A DNA stretch of 64,000 bases from Lachnospiraceae bacterium. Its GTDB lineage: Bacteria > Bacillota > Clostridia > Lachnospirales > Lachnospiraceae. The notes beneath the pieces were generated by a model. That model was not told where the DNA came from. It saw nothing but the letters and a program-made list of their open reading frames with translations, and did no database searches. Of this stretch, positions 45,881-55,024 are shown piece after piece (position 1 is the stretch's first letter; each line of letters starts with the position of its first letter). The DNA lies in contig JAAWAC010000014.1 of NCBI GenBank assembly GCA_022791975.1, positions 1-64,000 on the forward strand, in the 5' to 3' direction. The position numbers and the translations under genes are program-made.

Positions 45881-46942
45881 TCATAAGAAACGAAACATCT
45901 TTCTCCATGCCTTTATGCTTTCTTCTTTATTAATTTTTTTATAAATTTGATTTTTGTTGAGTGCTCTGTCTTTCTCTGTAAATTCCACCAATTTTTTAAT
46001 ATTTATTTTTTTAATATCTGCTGTATTTGAAACTATACATTCCAAATCTTTAGTAAAATAATCCCACAGTAAAGATTCTCGATTCAAATATATTTTGCAC
46101 CCCATCCGCATTTGCATTAGAATATTTCCCAACGCCTGCTGTCTTTTCATATCAAATATTGCTATATCCATATTATATAGAAATCTGCAATACTCGTCTA
46201 AGGACATAAAATTCTGAACAGGAATAAACTTATCTCCAAATATTTCTTTTCCGTATGAAACCACCCGTTCTGCATATTCCATATTACCATAGGATAAGGG
46301 AATGAAAATATTGATATTTTCCTCCTTGAATCTGCTTAAATTTTTTAAAACTTCAAAATGATTATTTGTAAGTGTCGCAGAATTTCCTATCTGTATGTTA
46401 ATAGACTTTTTGCATGGCTTTGGTATACTCACAGCTTTGCTAATACCTTCTATTTCCTTAGCACTATAATACATTGCACAAAAATGCTTTACTTTTAAAT
46501 GATATTGTTTTTTTAAATCTGTATAATCCTGTGGAATAATCGTTGCCACAGCTCGACATTTTCTGACAACATAAACCTTTGCTCTTCTTTTCCTCTTGTC
46601 CTCTGGTAGCTTTTCTTTATCTCCACCCCAAAAATATAGGATCAATTTTTTTAACAATTCTTTATGCAGATAGAAGTACTCAATAATACAATCTTCAAAT
46701 ACTCCATGATAAATTATCAGGTCATATCTCTGTAGTTCATTTTCTGTACTCTTTTTATTCATTTTTATTTCAATTCTGGGATAATATTTTATGTTATCCG
46801 GCTTTAGATACGTACAACGCTCATCTATATAAGCTTCCCCAAATACCCAAAATGTGTGATCCTCCTCCGGAATATCTCTCATCAAATAAATGAACTCTTC
46901 TGTAAATTTTTCTGTCCTAAATATATGTAATATTCTTTTCAT
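45881..46942 (-). CDS. WecF-like (Fuc4NAc transferase family) glycosyltransferase
   Basis: This 353-residue protein resembles TDP-Fuc4NAc:lipid II Fuc4NAc transferases (GT56). The IQIGNSATLTNNHFEVL donor-site segment, IPLSYGNMEYAERV and a KRQQALGNILMQMRMG segment match the WecF pattern. The donor is probably a dTDP- or UDP-4-amino-6-deoxy sugar, which fits the DegT aminotransferase encoded further upstream. It is 19 bp from the module-only gene. Confidence 0.75.
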   Translation of the reverse strand: MKRILHIFRTEKFTEEFIYLMRDIPEEDHTFWVFGEAYIDERCTYLKPDNIKYYPRIEIKMNKKSTENELQRYDLIIYHGVFEDCIIEYFYLHKELLKKLILYFWGGDKEKLPEDKRKRRAKVYVVRKCRAVATIIPQDYTDLKKQYHLKVKHFCAMYYSAKEIEGISKAVSIPKPCKKSINIQIGNSATLTNNHFEVLKNLSRFKEENINIFIPLSYGNMEYAERVVSYGKEIFGDKFIPVQNFMSLDEYCRFLYNMDIAIFDMKRQQALGNILMQMRMGCKIYLNRESLLWDYFTKDLECIVSNTADIKKINIKKLVEFTEKDRALNKNQIYKKINKEESIKAWRKMFRFL

Positions 46943-46992
46943 TTTATTGTCTGCACTTTATTTTATAAATGCATCTCCCATTTTGTTCCATG

Positions 46993-48276
46993 TTACTTAA
47001 TACAGGAAAATATCCTTTCTCCATCTGTTTTTATATCTTTTATATCATGTATCTTAGAATCTTCTCCGTCATCCTTCAGCAAATATGTTAACAAAAGTGG
47101 CACTTCTCTCTCTTCAATGACACTTCCCTTTTGTCTCACCCAATTTAATATAGCCTCTGTGTTTTCATTATATAATTTATAAATTGTCTCTCTATATTGG
47201 CTTTCATTCACTTTTGTATGTATATAGAAAGCAACATTTGTCTGGTAATCAAATACCATTAAAGGAGCATCAGCTATATCTGATGCATAGATAATTTTGG
47301 GTCCATATATAAAACTGGATTGATATCTTCCCGGTCCCCATTTCATAATTTCTGTATATTCATGCAATTTCGTATTAAGCTGGACATTTCCAGTTTCGAT
47401 ATTAACAGCAACAAATTCCTGTGCTAAAAACGGAGCCAAAACTAAAAATTGTTCTATCACATCCACAACCATATACATTGGCTCTTTGATTTCTTTCCAC
47501 TCTATATTCAAAGCTATTTCTTTTTTTTCAAAGGTATCCTTATTTATTAATAAAACAGACTTATTTTTGCCCCTTGATAAAAAAATCATCCACTCCTTAT
47601 AGGTTCTTACAAAACCAAGTTTTTTTTCATTATCTTTCCACAATATAAATCTGAATTTTTCCGTTCTGGTATTAAAAATCACCAATTCTTCACTGTCATA
47701 CGGATAAAACCATATGTCATCCCCAACCAAACATGCATCTGCAAAATTAATTTTTCCGTCTTTAAATGCCACTCTATCTCTTAATTCTGAATACTCTATA
47801 ACTTGATTTGTCAACATATCTACCCGCAAAAACATATTATAGCCTAAGGGTACAAGCCAAAATTCCGAACTTCCGTTTTTATAACAACATTTAAACTCCC
47901 ATGTGATATTTCCTTTGTTATCCCTAATAGGCTCTCCATTTTCAGGCAAGTGAATAACAACCTTTTCTAATGTTTTTATATTAATTTTGACTATATCTTT
48001 CCCTGCGTGCGTTGGGATCATCCAAATAGCATCTTCAAAAAAAATTGCTTGGTTATGCAGATACCTGCTTTTAATCTCATTTTCAAAAATATCTAAAAAT
48101 TCACAAATTCCAGTCTTTAAATCCATTTTGTAAAATCCATTTGATAGCCATGAAGAAAAATATAACTCGTCTCCTACGATACATCCAGCTAAAAATGAAA
48201 TTCTACTTCCATAAATATTTTCATTTATAATGCCTTGATTACTCAGTTTTTTTAACTGCATTTTTTGCCACTCCAT
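46993..48276 (-). CDS. Unrecognised beta-propeller-like protein
   Basis: This 427-residue protein is of no family I recognise. It shows repeated blocks of the kind GDELYFSSWLSNGFYKMDLKTG, DAIWMIPTHAGKDIVKINIKT, DDIWFYPYDSEELVIFNTRT, about 50-60 residues apart, each ending in an N-x-x-T-like turn. This is what a six- or seven-bladed beta-propeller looks like. No signal peptide or membrane segment, so probably cytoplasmic. It could be a scaffold or binding protein for the glycan enzymes. It lies 50 bp from the WecF-like gene. Confidence 0.6.
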   Translation of the reverse strand: MEWQKMQLKKLSNQGIINENIYGSRISFLAGCIVGDELYFSSWLSNGFYKMDLKTGICEFLDIFENEIKSRYLHNQAIFFEDAIWMIPTHAGKDIVKINIKTLEKVVIHLPENGEPIRDNKGNITWEFKCCYKNGSSEFWLVPLGYNMFLRVDMLTNQVIEYSELRDRVAFKDGKINFADACLVGDDIWFYPYDSEELVIFNTRTEKFRFILWKDNEKKLGFVRTYKEWMIFLSRGKNKSVLLINKDTFEKKEIALNIEWKEIKEPMYMVVDVIEQFLVLAPFLAQEFVAVNIETGNVQLNTKLHEYTEIMKWGPGRYQSSFIYGPKIIYASDIADAPLMVFDYQTNVAFYIHTKVNESQYRETIYKLYNENTEAILNWVRQKGSVIEEREVPLLLTYLLKDDGEDSKIHDIKDIKTDGERIFSCIK

Positions 48277-48413
48277 ACTTATTTTAAATACTCTTTCCTA
48301 TGTCCCCTCTTTGGATGTTCCTATAAAATGTTTTCATATCCAGTTTTTCAAATATTTCTCTGCTTTTTTGATTACACTTCTATCATTTCATGCTCTATCC
48401 TAAATTGTCTTTT

Positions 48414-49619
48414 TCAATTCCAAATTTTTCTAGTCAGCCTCTCCCTTAAATCATACCCATCCCAAACAAATCCAAACTCCATGGTCTCCCCGATCTTCAC
48501 CACCCGGTCTATCCCCTTTACTCCGGATTCAGCCAACGGTAAAACCTTCATTTCATCTCCCAAAACCGCTATAGTCTGCAGCTTCTCATTGCAAATCGGA
48601 ACCAACTCCATGATATCCCCAAGCTCATACTCATAGAAGACTCCTGAGTTCCCCCGATATTCCTGTATCCGAGGAGTCATCTTCTCCAATTCTATTCGTA
48701 CAATCCGGTTATCCTTCATCCGAATCACATGGATTCCCTCTATCGTTGCCGCCGCAAGGCAGCTGTTTGTCAGCTTATCCACATATTGTATCGGTCGGAA
48801 TGTATACTTTTTCTCCACTGTACCCCAGAACTTCTCCCAGAAAATTTCTTTCGCCTCTTCTATCCTTTCGTGCTCTCCCATCCAGCAGACCAGTCTCGGC
48901 GAAGTACAGGCATTTTGATCTGTAAAATAGGTGTCATTATAGAAATCTAGTGCAAGCCTCTCTTTGTCTTTTATATTCAAATATTCCTCCGCATCTACGA
49001 TACAGATGGAATACCGATCCGCAAAGGTAATCTCGCCTGCTCTCGGCGGAAGCTCTGACTTCCGAATCTCCTCTATAGCGGCATCTCCTCCCCAGATTAC
49101 CCTTACATTACAAATGGAAGAAAAATAATCATTGATCTCCTTATTCCTCGCATACCGCAGAAAGACTATGTAATCGCTCCACTTCTTATAAACTTCCTCT
49201 TGCCCCAAGGCTTCCGATATGGCCCGGTTAATCAGCTCCGTCTGCCGGAATTCCCTGGATGGCAGCCGCACAATGCTCGCATTTCCCAGTACAAATCCAA
49301 CTGCAAAGGAATAGGCATAATTCACTGCCACATTTGACGGCGCGATGTGAAATAGCACTCCACGCCCCATTCGAAGCCTGTGATCGGAAAGAAATTCTCT
49401 CTTTTCTTTCTCCATATTTGCTCTTCTTATCCAGAAAGCGAAAGTTGCCACATCTGAATACGTCTTTGCCTCTTTATCTGACAGCAGCCTTTTGGACACT
49501 TCATTTAAAAAGGCAATCCGCTCCTCCTCAAAGGGTTTGCCCGCAGGAAGCTTTGGCATTTTTTCCACAATCTTTTCGTCGCCTATATGAAATTGAAGCT
49601 CCTTAAAATTTAGCTCCAT
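48414..49619 (-). CDS. luxC: LuxC-type acyl-CoA/acyl-protein reductase
   Basis: This ~401-residue protein is of the LuxC family (PF05893), which reduces an activated acyl group to an aldehyde with NADPH. The nucleophilic Cys lies in TDQNACTSPR. It is directly downstream of LuxE with a 17-bp overlap if the ATG at 49619 is used (the track ORF starts 30 bp earlier). In luminous bacteria the pair makes fatty aldehyde for luciferase; no luciferase is here. In this glycan island it more likely makes an aldehyde for transfer or transamination. The 137 bp after the stop hold no gene. Confidence 0.85.
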   Translation of the reverse strand: MELNFKELQFHIGDEKIVEKMPKLPAGKPFEEERIAFLNEVSKRLLSDKEAKTYSDVATFAFWIRRANMEKEKREFLSDHRLRMGRGVLFHIAPSNVAVNYAYSFAVGFVLGNASIVRLPSREFRQTELINRAISEALGQEEVYKKWSDYIVFLRYARNKEINDYFSSICNVRVIWGGDAAIEEIRKSELPPRAGEITFADRYSICIVDAEEYLNIKDKERLALDFYNDTYFTDQNACTSPRLVCWMGEHERIEEAKEIFWEKFWGTVEKKYTFRPIQYVDKLTNSCLAAATIEGIHVIRMKDNRIVRIELEKMTPRIQEYRGNSGVFYEYELGDIMELVPICNEKLQTIAVLGDEMKVLPLAESGVKGIDRVVKIGETMEFGFVWDGYDLRERLTRKIWN

Positions 49620-50697
49620 AGGTATCGCTGCACCCCCTGATTTCTGCATTTTTCAGTCTTCCATGTACAGAGAAATACTTTCCCTTTCTTCCGCAGGGAC
49701 AATCATCCTCTCCCAGAAGCACTCCTTCGTCCTCTGTCAAAAGAGAATGCCCCGGATAGGATTCCGGAATAGCCGACACCACTTGAAGGATTCCTTTTTC
49801 CCCCATCCTACAGACTGAAAAGTCCTCCGGACGTCGGACGATCACATCAGAAAAAATACTGGCATGAAAATGTCCGTATTCACACTGCATATAGATACAC
49901 CCTGTCTGCTCTACCATTCCGTAATAGTCGTAAATCTTATGCAAACCGCACGCTTCCTGCAAGCTGCCGCGAAACTCTTGACAGGAAATAGCTTCCCCTT
50001 TAAGCTTCTTCCAGCCTCCTCCGTGAATGAGGATTCCATTCGACAAATCCCATACAATCCCTTTCTGCCTGAACTTTTTAAACTCCTTATAAAAATGCTG
50101 CCAAATCATAAAGGTAAAGCCGAAGAGAAAGATCTGCTCTCCCTTGTGCCTCTCTAAAAAGGCGCTGACCCCTTCTACATCTAACTGCATCTCATCATTC
50201 AAAGCGTATAGTTTATCTCTTCCAAAGATGGAGAATCCCAGTATCCCTGCTCCTCTGGCGCTGAACATAGCCCTGTTTTTTATAACGGAGGGACAGTCGA
50301 TAATCAGCATGGGCATACGGGCGCTTCCTGTAAAGGAGGACACCAGTTTAACCAAAGTTTTCTGCTGATAGCCTGCCGTCTTTCGATCCACATAGATGCG
50401 AGACACACGCTGGCCGCTGGTTCCGGAGGATGTCATGGTTTTTACAACCTCCTCCTTCGGAACACTTCGCAGTTCCATCTCCTTAAACAGGCGGACCGGA
50501 AGGAAGGGAAGCTCATAATAGGATTCTGTCTTACCGATTTCTATCCCAAAGGCATCCACGATTCTTTTGTATGTCTCACACGTCTCATAGTGCTGTTCAG
50601 ATAGGCTTATCAGCCTTCTGCTTAAAAGCTCCTGCTTTTTCTCTTTTTCAAGGGAATAAGGCTCCAGCTCCAGCATAGCTTCATAATTTTGTTCCAT
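49603..50697 (-). CDS. luxE: LuxE-type acyl-protein synthetase
   Basis: This 364-residue adenylate-forming enzyme of the LuxE family (PF04443) activates a carboxylic acid with ATP and passes it to LuxC. The ATP loop is TSSGTSGQRVSRIYVD. The Cys-rich C-terminal part (CPCGRKGKYFSVHGRL) and a Cys close to the end (GCSDTYG) resemble the acyl-acceptor region of the family. It lies 16 bp after the acyl-ligase gene and overlaps luxC. Confidence 0.85.
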   Translation of the reverse strand: MEQNYEAMLELEPYSLEKEKKQELLSRRLISLSEQHYETCETYKRIVDAFGIEIGKTESYYELPFLPVRLFKEMELRSVPKEEVVKTMTSSGTSGQRVSRIYVDRKTAGYQQKTLVKLVSSFTGSARMPMLIIDCPSVIKNRAMFSARGAGILGFSIFGRDKLYALNDEMQLDVEGVSAFLERHKGEQIFLFGFTFMIWQHFYKEFKKFRQKGIVWDLSNGILIHGGGWKKLKGEAISCQEFRGSLQEACGLHKIYDYYGMVEQTGCIYMQCEYGHFHASIFSDVIVRRPEDFSVCRMGEKGILQVVSAIPESYPGHSLLTEDEGVLLGEDDCPCGRKGKYFSVHGRLKNAEIRGCSDTYGAKF

Positions 50698-50713
50698 TCT
50701 CCTGTTTTTCCTG

Positions 50714-52126
50714 CTATTCTTCTATATATTTTCCAAATTCTTGATACAACACCTTTCCGGAAGCGTTTCTCGGTATTTCTGGAATTACATGGACTGCAAA
50801 AGCAATGCTGTTAAGTCCTGTTTTTTGAGAAAGAAAGGCTCGGATGTCCTCTTTTAAGCCTTCCTCTGTAATAAAAAGGACCAGCTTATCATCCCGACCA
50901 GCGCTGGCACAATCTATATTTCCAAACTCAGCTTTTACCAGTCGATCCACCCCATCCAGATTTACCCGATTTCCGAATATTTTTAAGAAGCGCTTCTTTC
51001 TTCCCACAATATAATAATATCCGTCCGAATCAAACCGGGCCATGTCTCCTGTTTCCAGGCGACCGTGTCTTTCATCCCCTTTTGCCAGATCCTCCCCGCA
51101 TTCGGCATATCCGAGAGTAACATTGGGTCCCTCATACACCAGCTCCCCTGCCGTATCGGGCTGCCGAATTTCGTTTCCGTCTGCATCTATAACAGAGAAA
51201 CGACCGCCCGGTATGGCAATCCCCATACTTCCATATTTTCCCAGAGACTTATCATAGGGAAGATAGGACATTCTTGCAGTGGCCTCTGCCTGGCCGTACA
51301 TAACGTAAAAACGTTTCCCTTTCTTTTGTGCATACTCCGCAAATCTTTTATGCAACTCCGGCTGCAGCTTTCCCCCTGCCTGTGTCATGCTTCTAAGGGA
51401 AGGAAGATCCATGCGGTAAAACCGCAGTTTGTCCAGCATTTCGTATGTATACGGGACTCCTCCAAAGGAAGTGGCTTCCACTTCTCTGAAAAATCTCCAG
51501 AATTCTTTCTGCATCAAACCTTTCTCTGTGAATAAAATGGTGGCGCCTACCAGCAAATGACTGTTGATAATTGACAAACCATAGGTATAATTCATAGGAA
51601 GCGTGGTAATGGGCCGCTCTGTCTCATTCAATTCCAGATACTGCACGATTGACTGAGCATTTGATACTACATTCTCATAACTTTGGCGTACCAGCTTGGG
51701 GCTTCCGGTGGAACCAGATGTTGTCAAAAGCAGACACAATTTCTCGTTCAGTCTGTATACTCTCTGATATTCCGTTTTTAGGAGAACATATGCAAAAACT
51801 TCATACTCCACAGAATAATTTTCAAACGCATTCCGAAGTTTTACAGGTACCCACAAGTAGTCCGGCTGATAAGTTTTGATTAACTGCTCCAATAAATCTT
51901 TGTCCATATCTTCTGCAAGTAACAAGGGAACCACGTGATGGTTGATACATGTGGTATAGCCTATCAAAGCACCTATGGTATTGGAGCATAATATAAATGT
52001 AAGACAACGTTCTTTTAATCTTTCTACAAGCCTACAATTTTCAAGGAATAATTCGTGATAACTTATTTGATTTTTATGTTCATCCACAGCGGCTATGCTG
52101 TCCGCATATTCCTCAAACCTCCACAT
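50714..52126 (-). CDS. AMP-binding acyl ligase (ANL superfamily)
   Basis: This 470-residue adenylate-forming enzyme has the P-loop LLTTSGSTGSPKLV, the YGQAEATARMSY core, the LETGDMARFDSDGYYYIVGR hinge and the C-terminal Lys in RNASGKVLYQEF. It probably loads a carboxylic acid on the ACP encoded 28 bp upstream. Together with LuxE there are two acid-activating enzymes in tandem, which is unusual. The substrate is unknown. Confidence 0.85.
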   Translation of the reverse strand: MWRFEEYADSIAAVDEHKNQISYHELFLENCRLVERLKERCLTFILCSNTIGALIGYTTCINHHVVPLLLAEDMDKDLLEQLIKTYQPDYLWVPVKLRNAFENYSVEYEVFAYVLLKTEYQRVYRLNEKLCLLLTTSGSTGSPKLVRQSYENVVSNAQSIVQYLELNETERPITTLPMNYTYGLSIINSHLLVGATILFTEKGLMQKEFWRFFREVEATSFGGVPYTYEMLDKLRFYRMDLPSLRSMTQAGGKLQPELHKRFAEYAQKKGKRFYVMYGQAEATARMSYLPYDKSLGKYGSMGIAIPGGRFSVIDADGNEIRQPDTAGELVYEGPNVTLGYAECGEDLAKGDERHGRLETGDMARFDSDGYYYIVGRKKRFLKIFGNRVNLDGVDRLVKAEFGNIDCASAGRDDKLVLFITEEGLKEDIRAFLSQKTGLNSIAFAVHVIPEIPRNASGKVLYQEFGKYIEE

Positions 52127-52154
52127 ATTCTATTCTCCATATGTTTTATTGCAC

Positions 52155-52394
52155 TCAAAATTCCACACCATAGTTGGCAGATAAAATTTCTTTTCCCTTT
52201 TCAAAAGAGCTGAAATCAATGATATCCTCTGTGTCCATCATCAAGTCGAACTTATCTTCTAATGCTGCGATCAAGCTCATATGACCTACAGAATCCCACA
52301 GGGGAATTGCCTGATATTCTAAACCTTCCAGTTTCGACTCTTCAATCTCTAAAGTTTCCATAAAAACTTTATTGTACTTTTCTAAATTTGTCAT
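52155..52394 (-). CDS. Acyl carrier protein
   Basis: This 79-residue ACP has the phosphopantetheine Ser in WDSVGHMSLI (DSxxH variant of DSL) and a typical acidic profile. The ATG at 52394 has GAGGTGAG 5 bases upstream; the track's GTG start adds only MSF. It lies between the SDR and the acyl ligase, so it is a dedicated carrier and not the fatty-acid-synthase ACP. AT-rich. Confidence 0.85.
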   Translation of the reverse strand: MTNLEKYNKVFMETLEIEESKLEGLEYQAIPLWDSVGHMSLIAALEDKFDLMMDTEDIIDFSSFEKGKEILSANYGVEF

Positions 52395-52427
52395 AAAACT
52401 CACCTCAATTTATTTTAGAATTCATAA

Positions 52428-53174
52428 CTATACTACAGCCGCCCCATCAACCCCTATAATTTGCCCCGTAATATACCTTGCATAATCTGACGCAAGCATC
52501 ACGCAAGCATCCGCAACCTCTCCAGGTGTCCCTAAACGTCCCATTCCTATCCTATCCAAATGTTCCTGAATGTGAACCTCTCCAATTGAATGAAACATAT
52601 CTGTGTCAATCATTCCTGGTGCCACCGCATTTACTCGAATATGATATGGTGCCAGTTCTTTAGACGCAGTTTTTGTCATACTGATAACAGCCCCTTTAGA
52701 CGCAGAGTACACTATCTGACCCTTATTGCCTTGTACTCCCACAATCGATGAAAAATTAATAATACTGCCTGAATTATTCTTTTTCATTATCCTAGCAGCA
52801 TATTGTAAAAGCTCCATCGAAGCAAACACATTTGTCTCAAAAATATCTCGCATAAGCTCTTTGGAAGCCATTCCTATTAAAGCATCCTTCATAATTCCTG
52901 CATTATTAACAAGAACATCCAACCGTCCTTGTTCTTTTTGAATCTTGAGCATTACATTCTTTAAAGAAGTTGTATCTCTGATGTCAAAATATACTGGCAC
53001 TACTGCTGCTCCATATGTCTTTTTTAAACCCTGAACTTGTTCATCAATACTTCCCTCTTGCCTTGCATTGGCATAAACAATGGCCCTTTCCCGTGAAAAA
53101 CTTTCAAGCAAGGCTGCACCTATTCCTCTGTTTGTCCCTGTAATTAAACAAACCTTATTTTTCAACAGATCCAT
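52428..53174 (-). CDS. FabG-like SDR (3-oxoacyl-ACP reductase type)
   Basis: This 248-residue short-chain dehydrogenase has TGTNRGIG, NNAG, Ser in NFSSIVG and the YSASK motif. It is close in pattern to FabG; next to an ACP it may reduce a beta-keto or other carbonyl on the carrier. The ATG at 53174 has AGAGGA 6 bases upstream and is preferred over the overlapping ATG at 53189. Alternatively it acts on a sugar. Confidence 0.83.
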   Translation of the reverse strand: MDLLKNKVCLITGTNRGIGAALLESFSRERAIVYANARQEGSIDEQVQGLKKTYGAAVVPVYFDIRDTTSLKNVMLKIQKEQGRLDVLVNNAGIMKDALIGMASKELMRDIFETNVFASMELLQYAARIMKKNNSGSIINFSSIVGVQGNKGQIVYSASKGAVISMTKTASKELAPYHIRVNAVAPGMIDTDMFHSIGEVHIQEHLDRIGMGRLGTPGEVADACVMLASDYARYITGQIIGVDGAAVV

Positions 53175-53188
53175 TTTCAATCCTCTCA

Positions 53189-53833
53189 TTACCGAAAAAC
53201 TTTTGTTCCATTCTTATACTTCATTACCCTTGCTGGATTCCCTAGCGCAATTACATTTTCCGGAATATCTCTTAAAACTGTAGAGCCCATACCAATAATC
53301 GAATTTTTCCCTATCTTAATTCCTTCCTTTACTGAAACATTCATACCAATATATGTGCCTTCCCCCACCTCACAATGGCCTCCAAGAGTAGCATTTGGTG
53401 CAATTTGACAATTCCGCCGAATAATACAATCATGCCCCACTATCGTTCCCGGCTCAATACATGTATTTTCTTCTATCAATGTGTCACTGGAAATAAAAGA
53501 TTGTGCATGAACAATAAGCCCTTCCTCCAGATTCGCAGATGGGCTTATCCAGGCCATAGGGTGCAAAACTTTAGCAAGTGGATACTCTTTTTCTTTCACC
53601 TTATGGCATAACGCTATTTTGTGCTCTGGTTCTCCCAATGCAATCACTATTTCTGCGGTATCCTTATCATAAATTTGCACAAAACTTTTAAAAGGCATTC
53701 TTTCTATACCTTTAAATACCCCTACTTCTACCATATCATCTATAAATACAATTTTTTCCCAAATATTTTGCTGCTCAGCAATCTCCCTTACCTCACATCC
53801 TGAACCACCGGACCCATAAATTCCCAAAATCAT
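53189..53833 (-). CDS. NeuD-family acyltransferase
   Basis: This 214-residue protein has an N-terminal nucleotide-binding-like domain (ILGIYGSGGSGCEVREIA) and C-terminal hexapeptide repeats (ANLEEGLIVHAQSFIS, HCEVGEGTYIG). NeuD/PglD-type enzymes transfer acetyl from acetyl-CoA to an amino- or hydroxyl-sugar. With the DegT aminotransferase next door, N-acylation of an aminosugar is the simplest role. The acyl donor could instead be the ACP-bound group. AT-rich. Confidence 0.82.
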   Translation of the reverse strand: MILGIYGSGGSGCEVREIAEQQNIWEKIVFIDDMVEVGVFKGIERMPFKSFVQIYDKDTAEIVIALGEPEHKIALCHKVKEKEYPLAKVLHPMAWISPSANLEEGLIVHAQSFISSDTLIEENTCIEPGTIVGHDCIIRRNCQIAPNATLGGHCEVGEGTYIGMNVSVKEGIKIGKNSIIGMGSTVLRDIPENVIALGNPARVMKYKNGTKVFR

Positions 53834-53907
53834 TTTCTCTTCTCCCTGTTATGCCTTATTTATAAAATAGAAGTTAGCTTATTGCCTATCCACATAATTT
53901 CAGACAC

Positions 53908-55017
53908 TCAATATGCGCAAATTATTTTCGCAATTTCCGATACATTGTCTACCCACAACCCTTCATACACCGGCAATGCCAGAACCTGCTTCGCCAACCT
54001 TCGTGCGTCTCCAAGCCCCACATCCCGATACTTATTCTTAAAACAAGCCTGGTCCGAAGTCAGTGGATAAAAATACTTCCTGGTATATATTTGCTGCTCC
54101 TTAAGCCTCTCATACAGCTCATCCCTGCTCAATGGATATGCATCTTCTATCAATATAGGAAAATATCCATAATTGCGCTTTACTTCTTGCTTTATCTCAA
54201 ACAAGCGAATCCCCGAAACATCCCTCAGCCCTTTTTCATATTCCTCACACAAAGCCTTTCTCTGGGCAACGGACTCCTCCACATGGTCCAAATTGCAGAG
54301 TCCCATGATTGCACAGAATTCATTCATCTTCCCGTTGGCTCCAACCGCTGTCACCAGCTCTTCCCCGCGAATCCCAAAATTCTTTAAATTGTAAAGCTTA
54401 TCGTAAAGCTTTGCATCGGGAAAGGCTACTGCTCCCCCTTCAATGGTATGAAACACCTTGGTAGCATGAAAGCTAAACACGGAGGCATCCCCATAGCTTC
54501 CAATGCCTTTTCCTTTAAACGAAACCCCGAAAGCATGGGCCGCATCATAAATCACCTTAAGCCCATACTTATCTGCAATTCGCTGAATCTCCTCCACATT
54601 GCACACATTCCCATACACATGCACAGGCAGGATCGCCGCCGTTCGTTCTGTAATCAGCTCCTCGATCTTTGTCTCATCGATGGTCCCGTCCTCAGGCTTC
54701 ACATCACAAAACACCGGTTTTAAATGATTCCGCACAATCGCATGGGTGGTAGAAATAAAAGTAAAAGGTGTGGTAATTACCTCCGCGCCCTCCGGAAATC
54801 CCATGGCCTGGATAGTCAGCTCCAGCGCCATATGTCCATTGACCATTAATGACAGCCATGGCACATCCAAATACTCCCTTAAATTCTTTTCCAGCTCCTG
54901 ATGGTACTTGCCCATATTGGTCAGCCAATGGCTATCCCACAAAGGCTTGATGGCTTCTATGTATTCCTCATAGGACGGCATAGAGGATCGTGTCACAAAT
55001 ATTTTCTCCTTATCCAT
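53908..55017 (-). CDS. DegT/DnrJ/EryC1-family aminotransferase
   Basis: This 369-residue PLP enzyme typically aminates a keto-sugar nucleotide. The PLP Lys lies in SFHATKVFHTIEGG and the Asp in IYDAAHAFG. Its tail QIYTRKYFYPLTSDQ resembles enzymes of the dTDP-3- or 4-amino-sugar group. It starts 7 bp after the CDP-glycerol-transferase-like gene. It could supply the aminosugar for the WecF-like enzyme, or aminate the aldehyde from LuxC; the second is speculation. Confidence 0.88.
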   Translation of the reverse strand: MDKEKIFVTRSSMPSYEEYIEAIKPLWDSHWLTNMGKYHQELEKNLREYLDVPWLSLMVNGHMALELTIQAMGFPEGAEVITTPFTFISTTHAIVRNHLKPVFCDVKPEDGTIDETKIEELITERTAAILPVHVYGNVCNVEEIQRIADKYGLKVIYDAAHAFGVSFKGKGIGSYGDASVFSFHATKVFHTIEGGAVAFPDAKLYDKLYNLKNFGIRGEELVTAVGANGKMNEFCAIMGLCNLDHVEESVAQRKALCEEYEKGLRDVSGIRLFEIKQEVKRNYGYFPILIEDAYPLSRDELYERLKEQQIYTRKYFYPLTSDQACFKNKYRDVGLGDARRLAKQVLALPVYEGLWVDNVSEIAKIICAY

Positions 55018-55024
55018 ATTCCCT

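Noticed and set aside
48414-50697. Bioluminescence (lux) operon
   Set aside because: LuxC and LuxE are present but no LuxA, LuxB or LuxD, and the neighbours are glycan genes.
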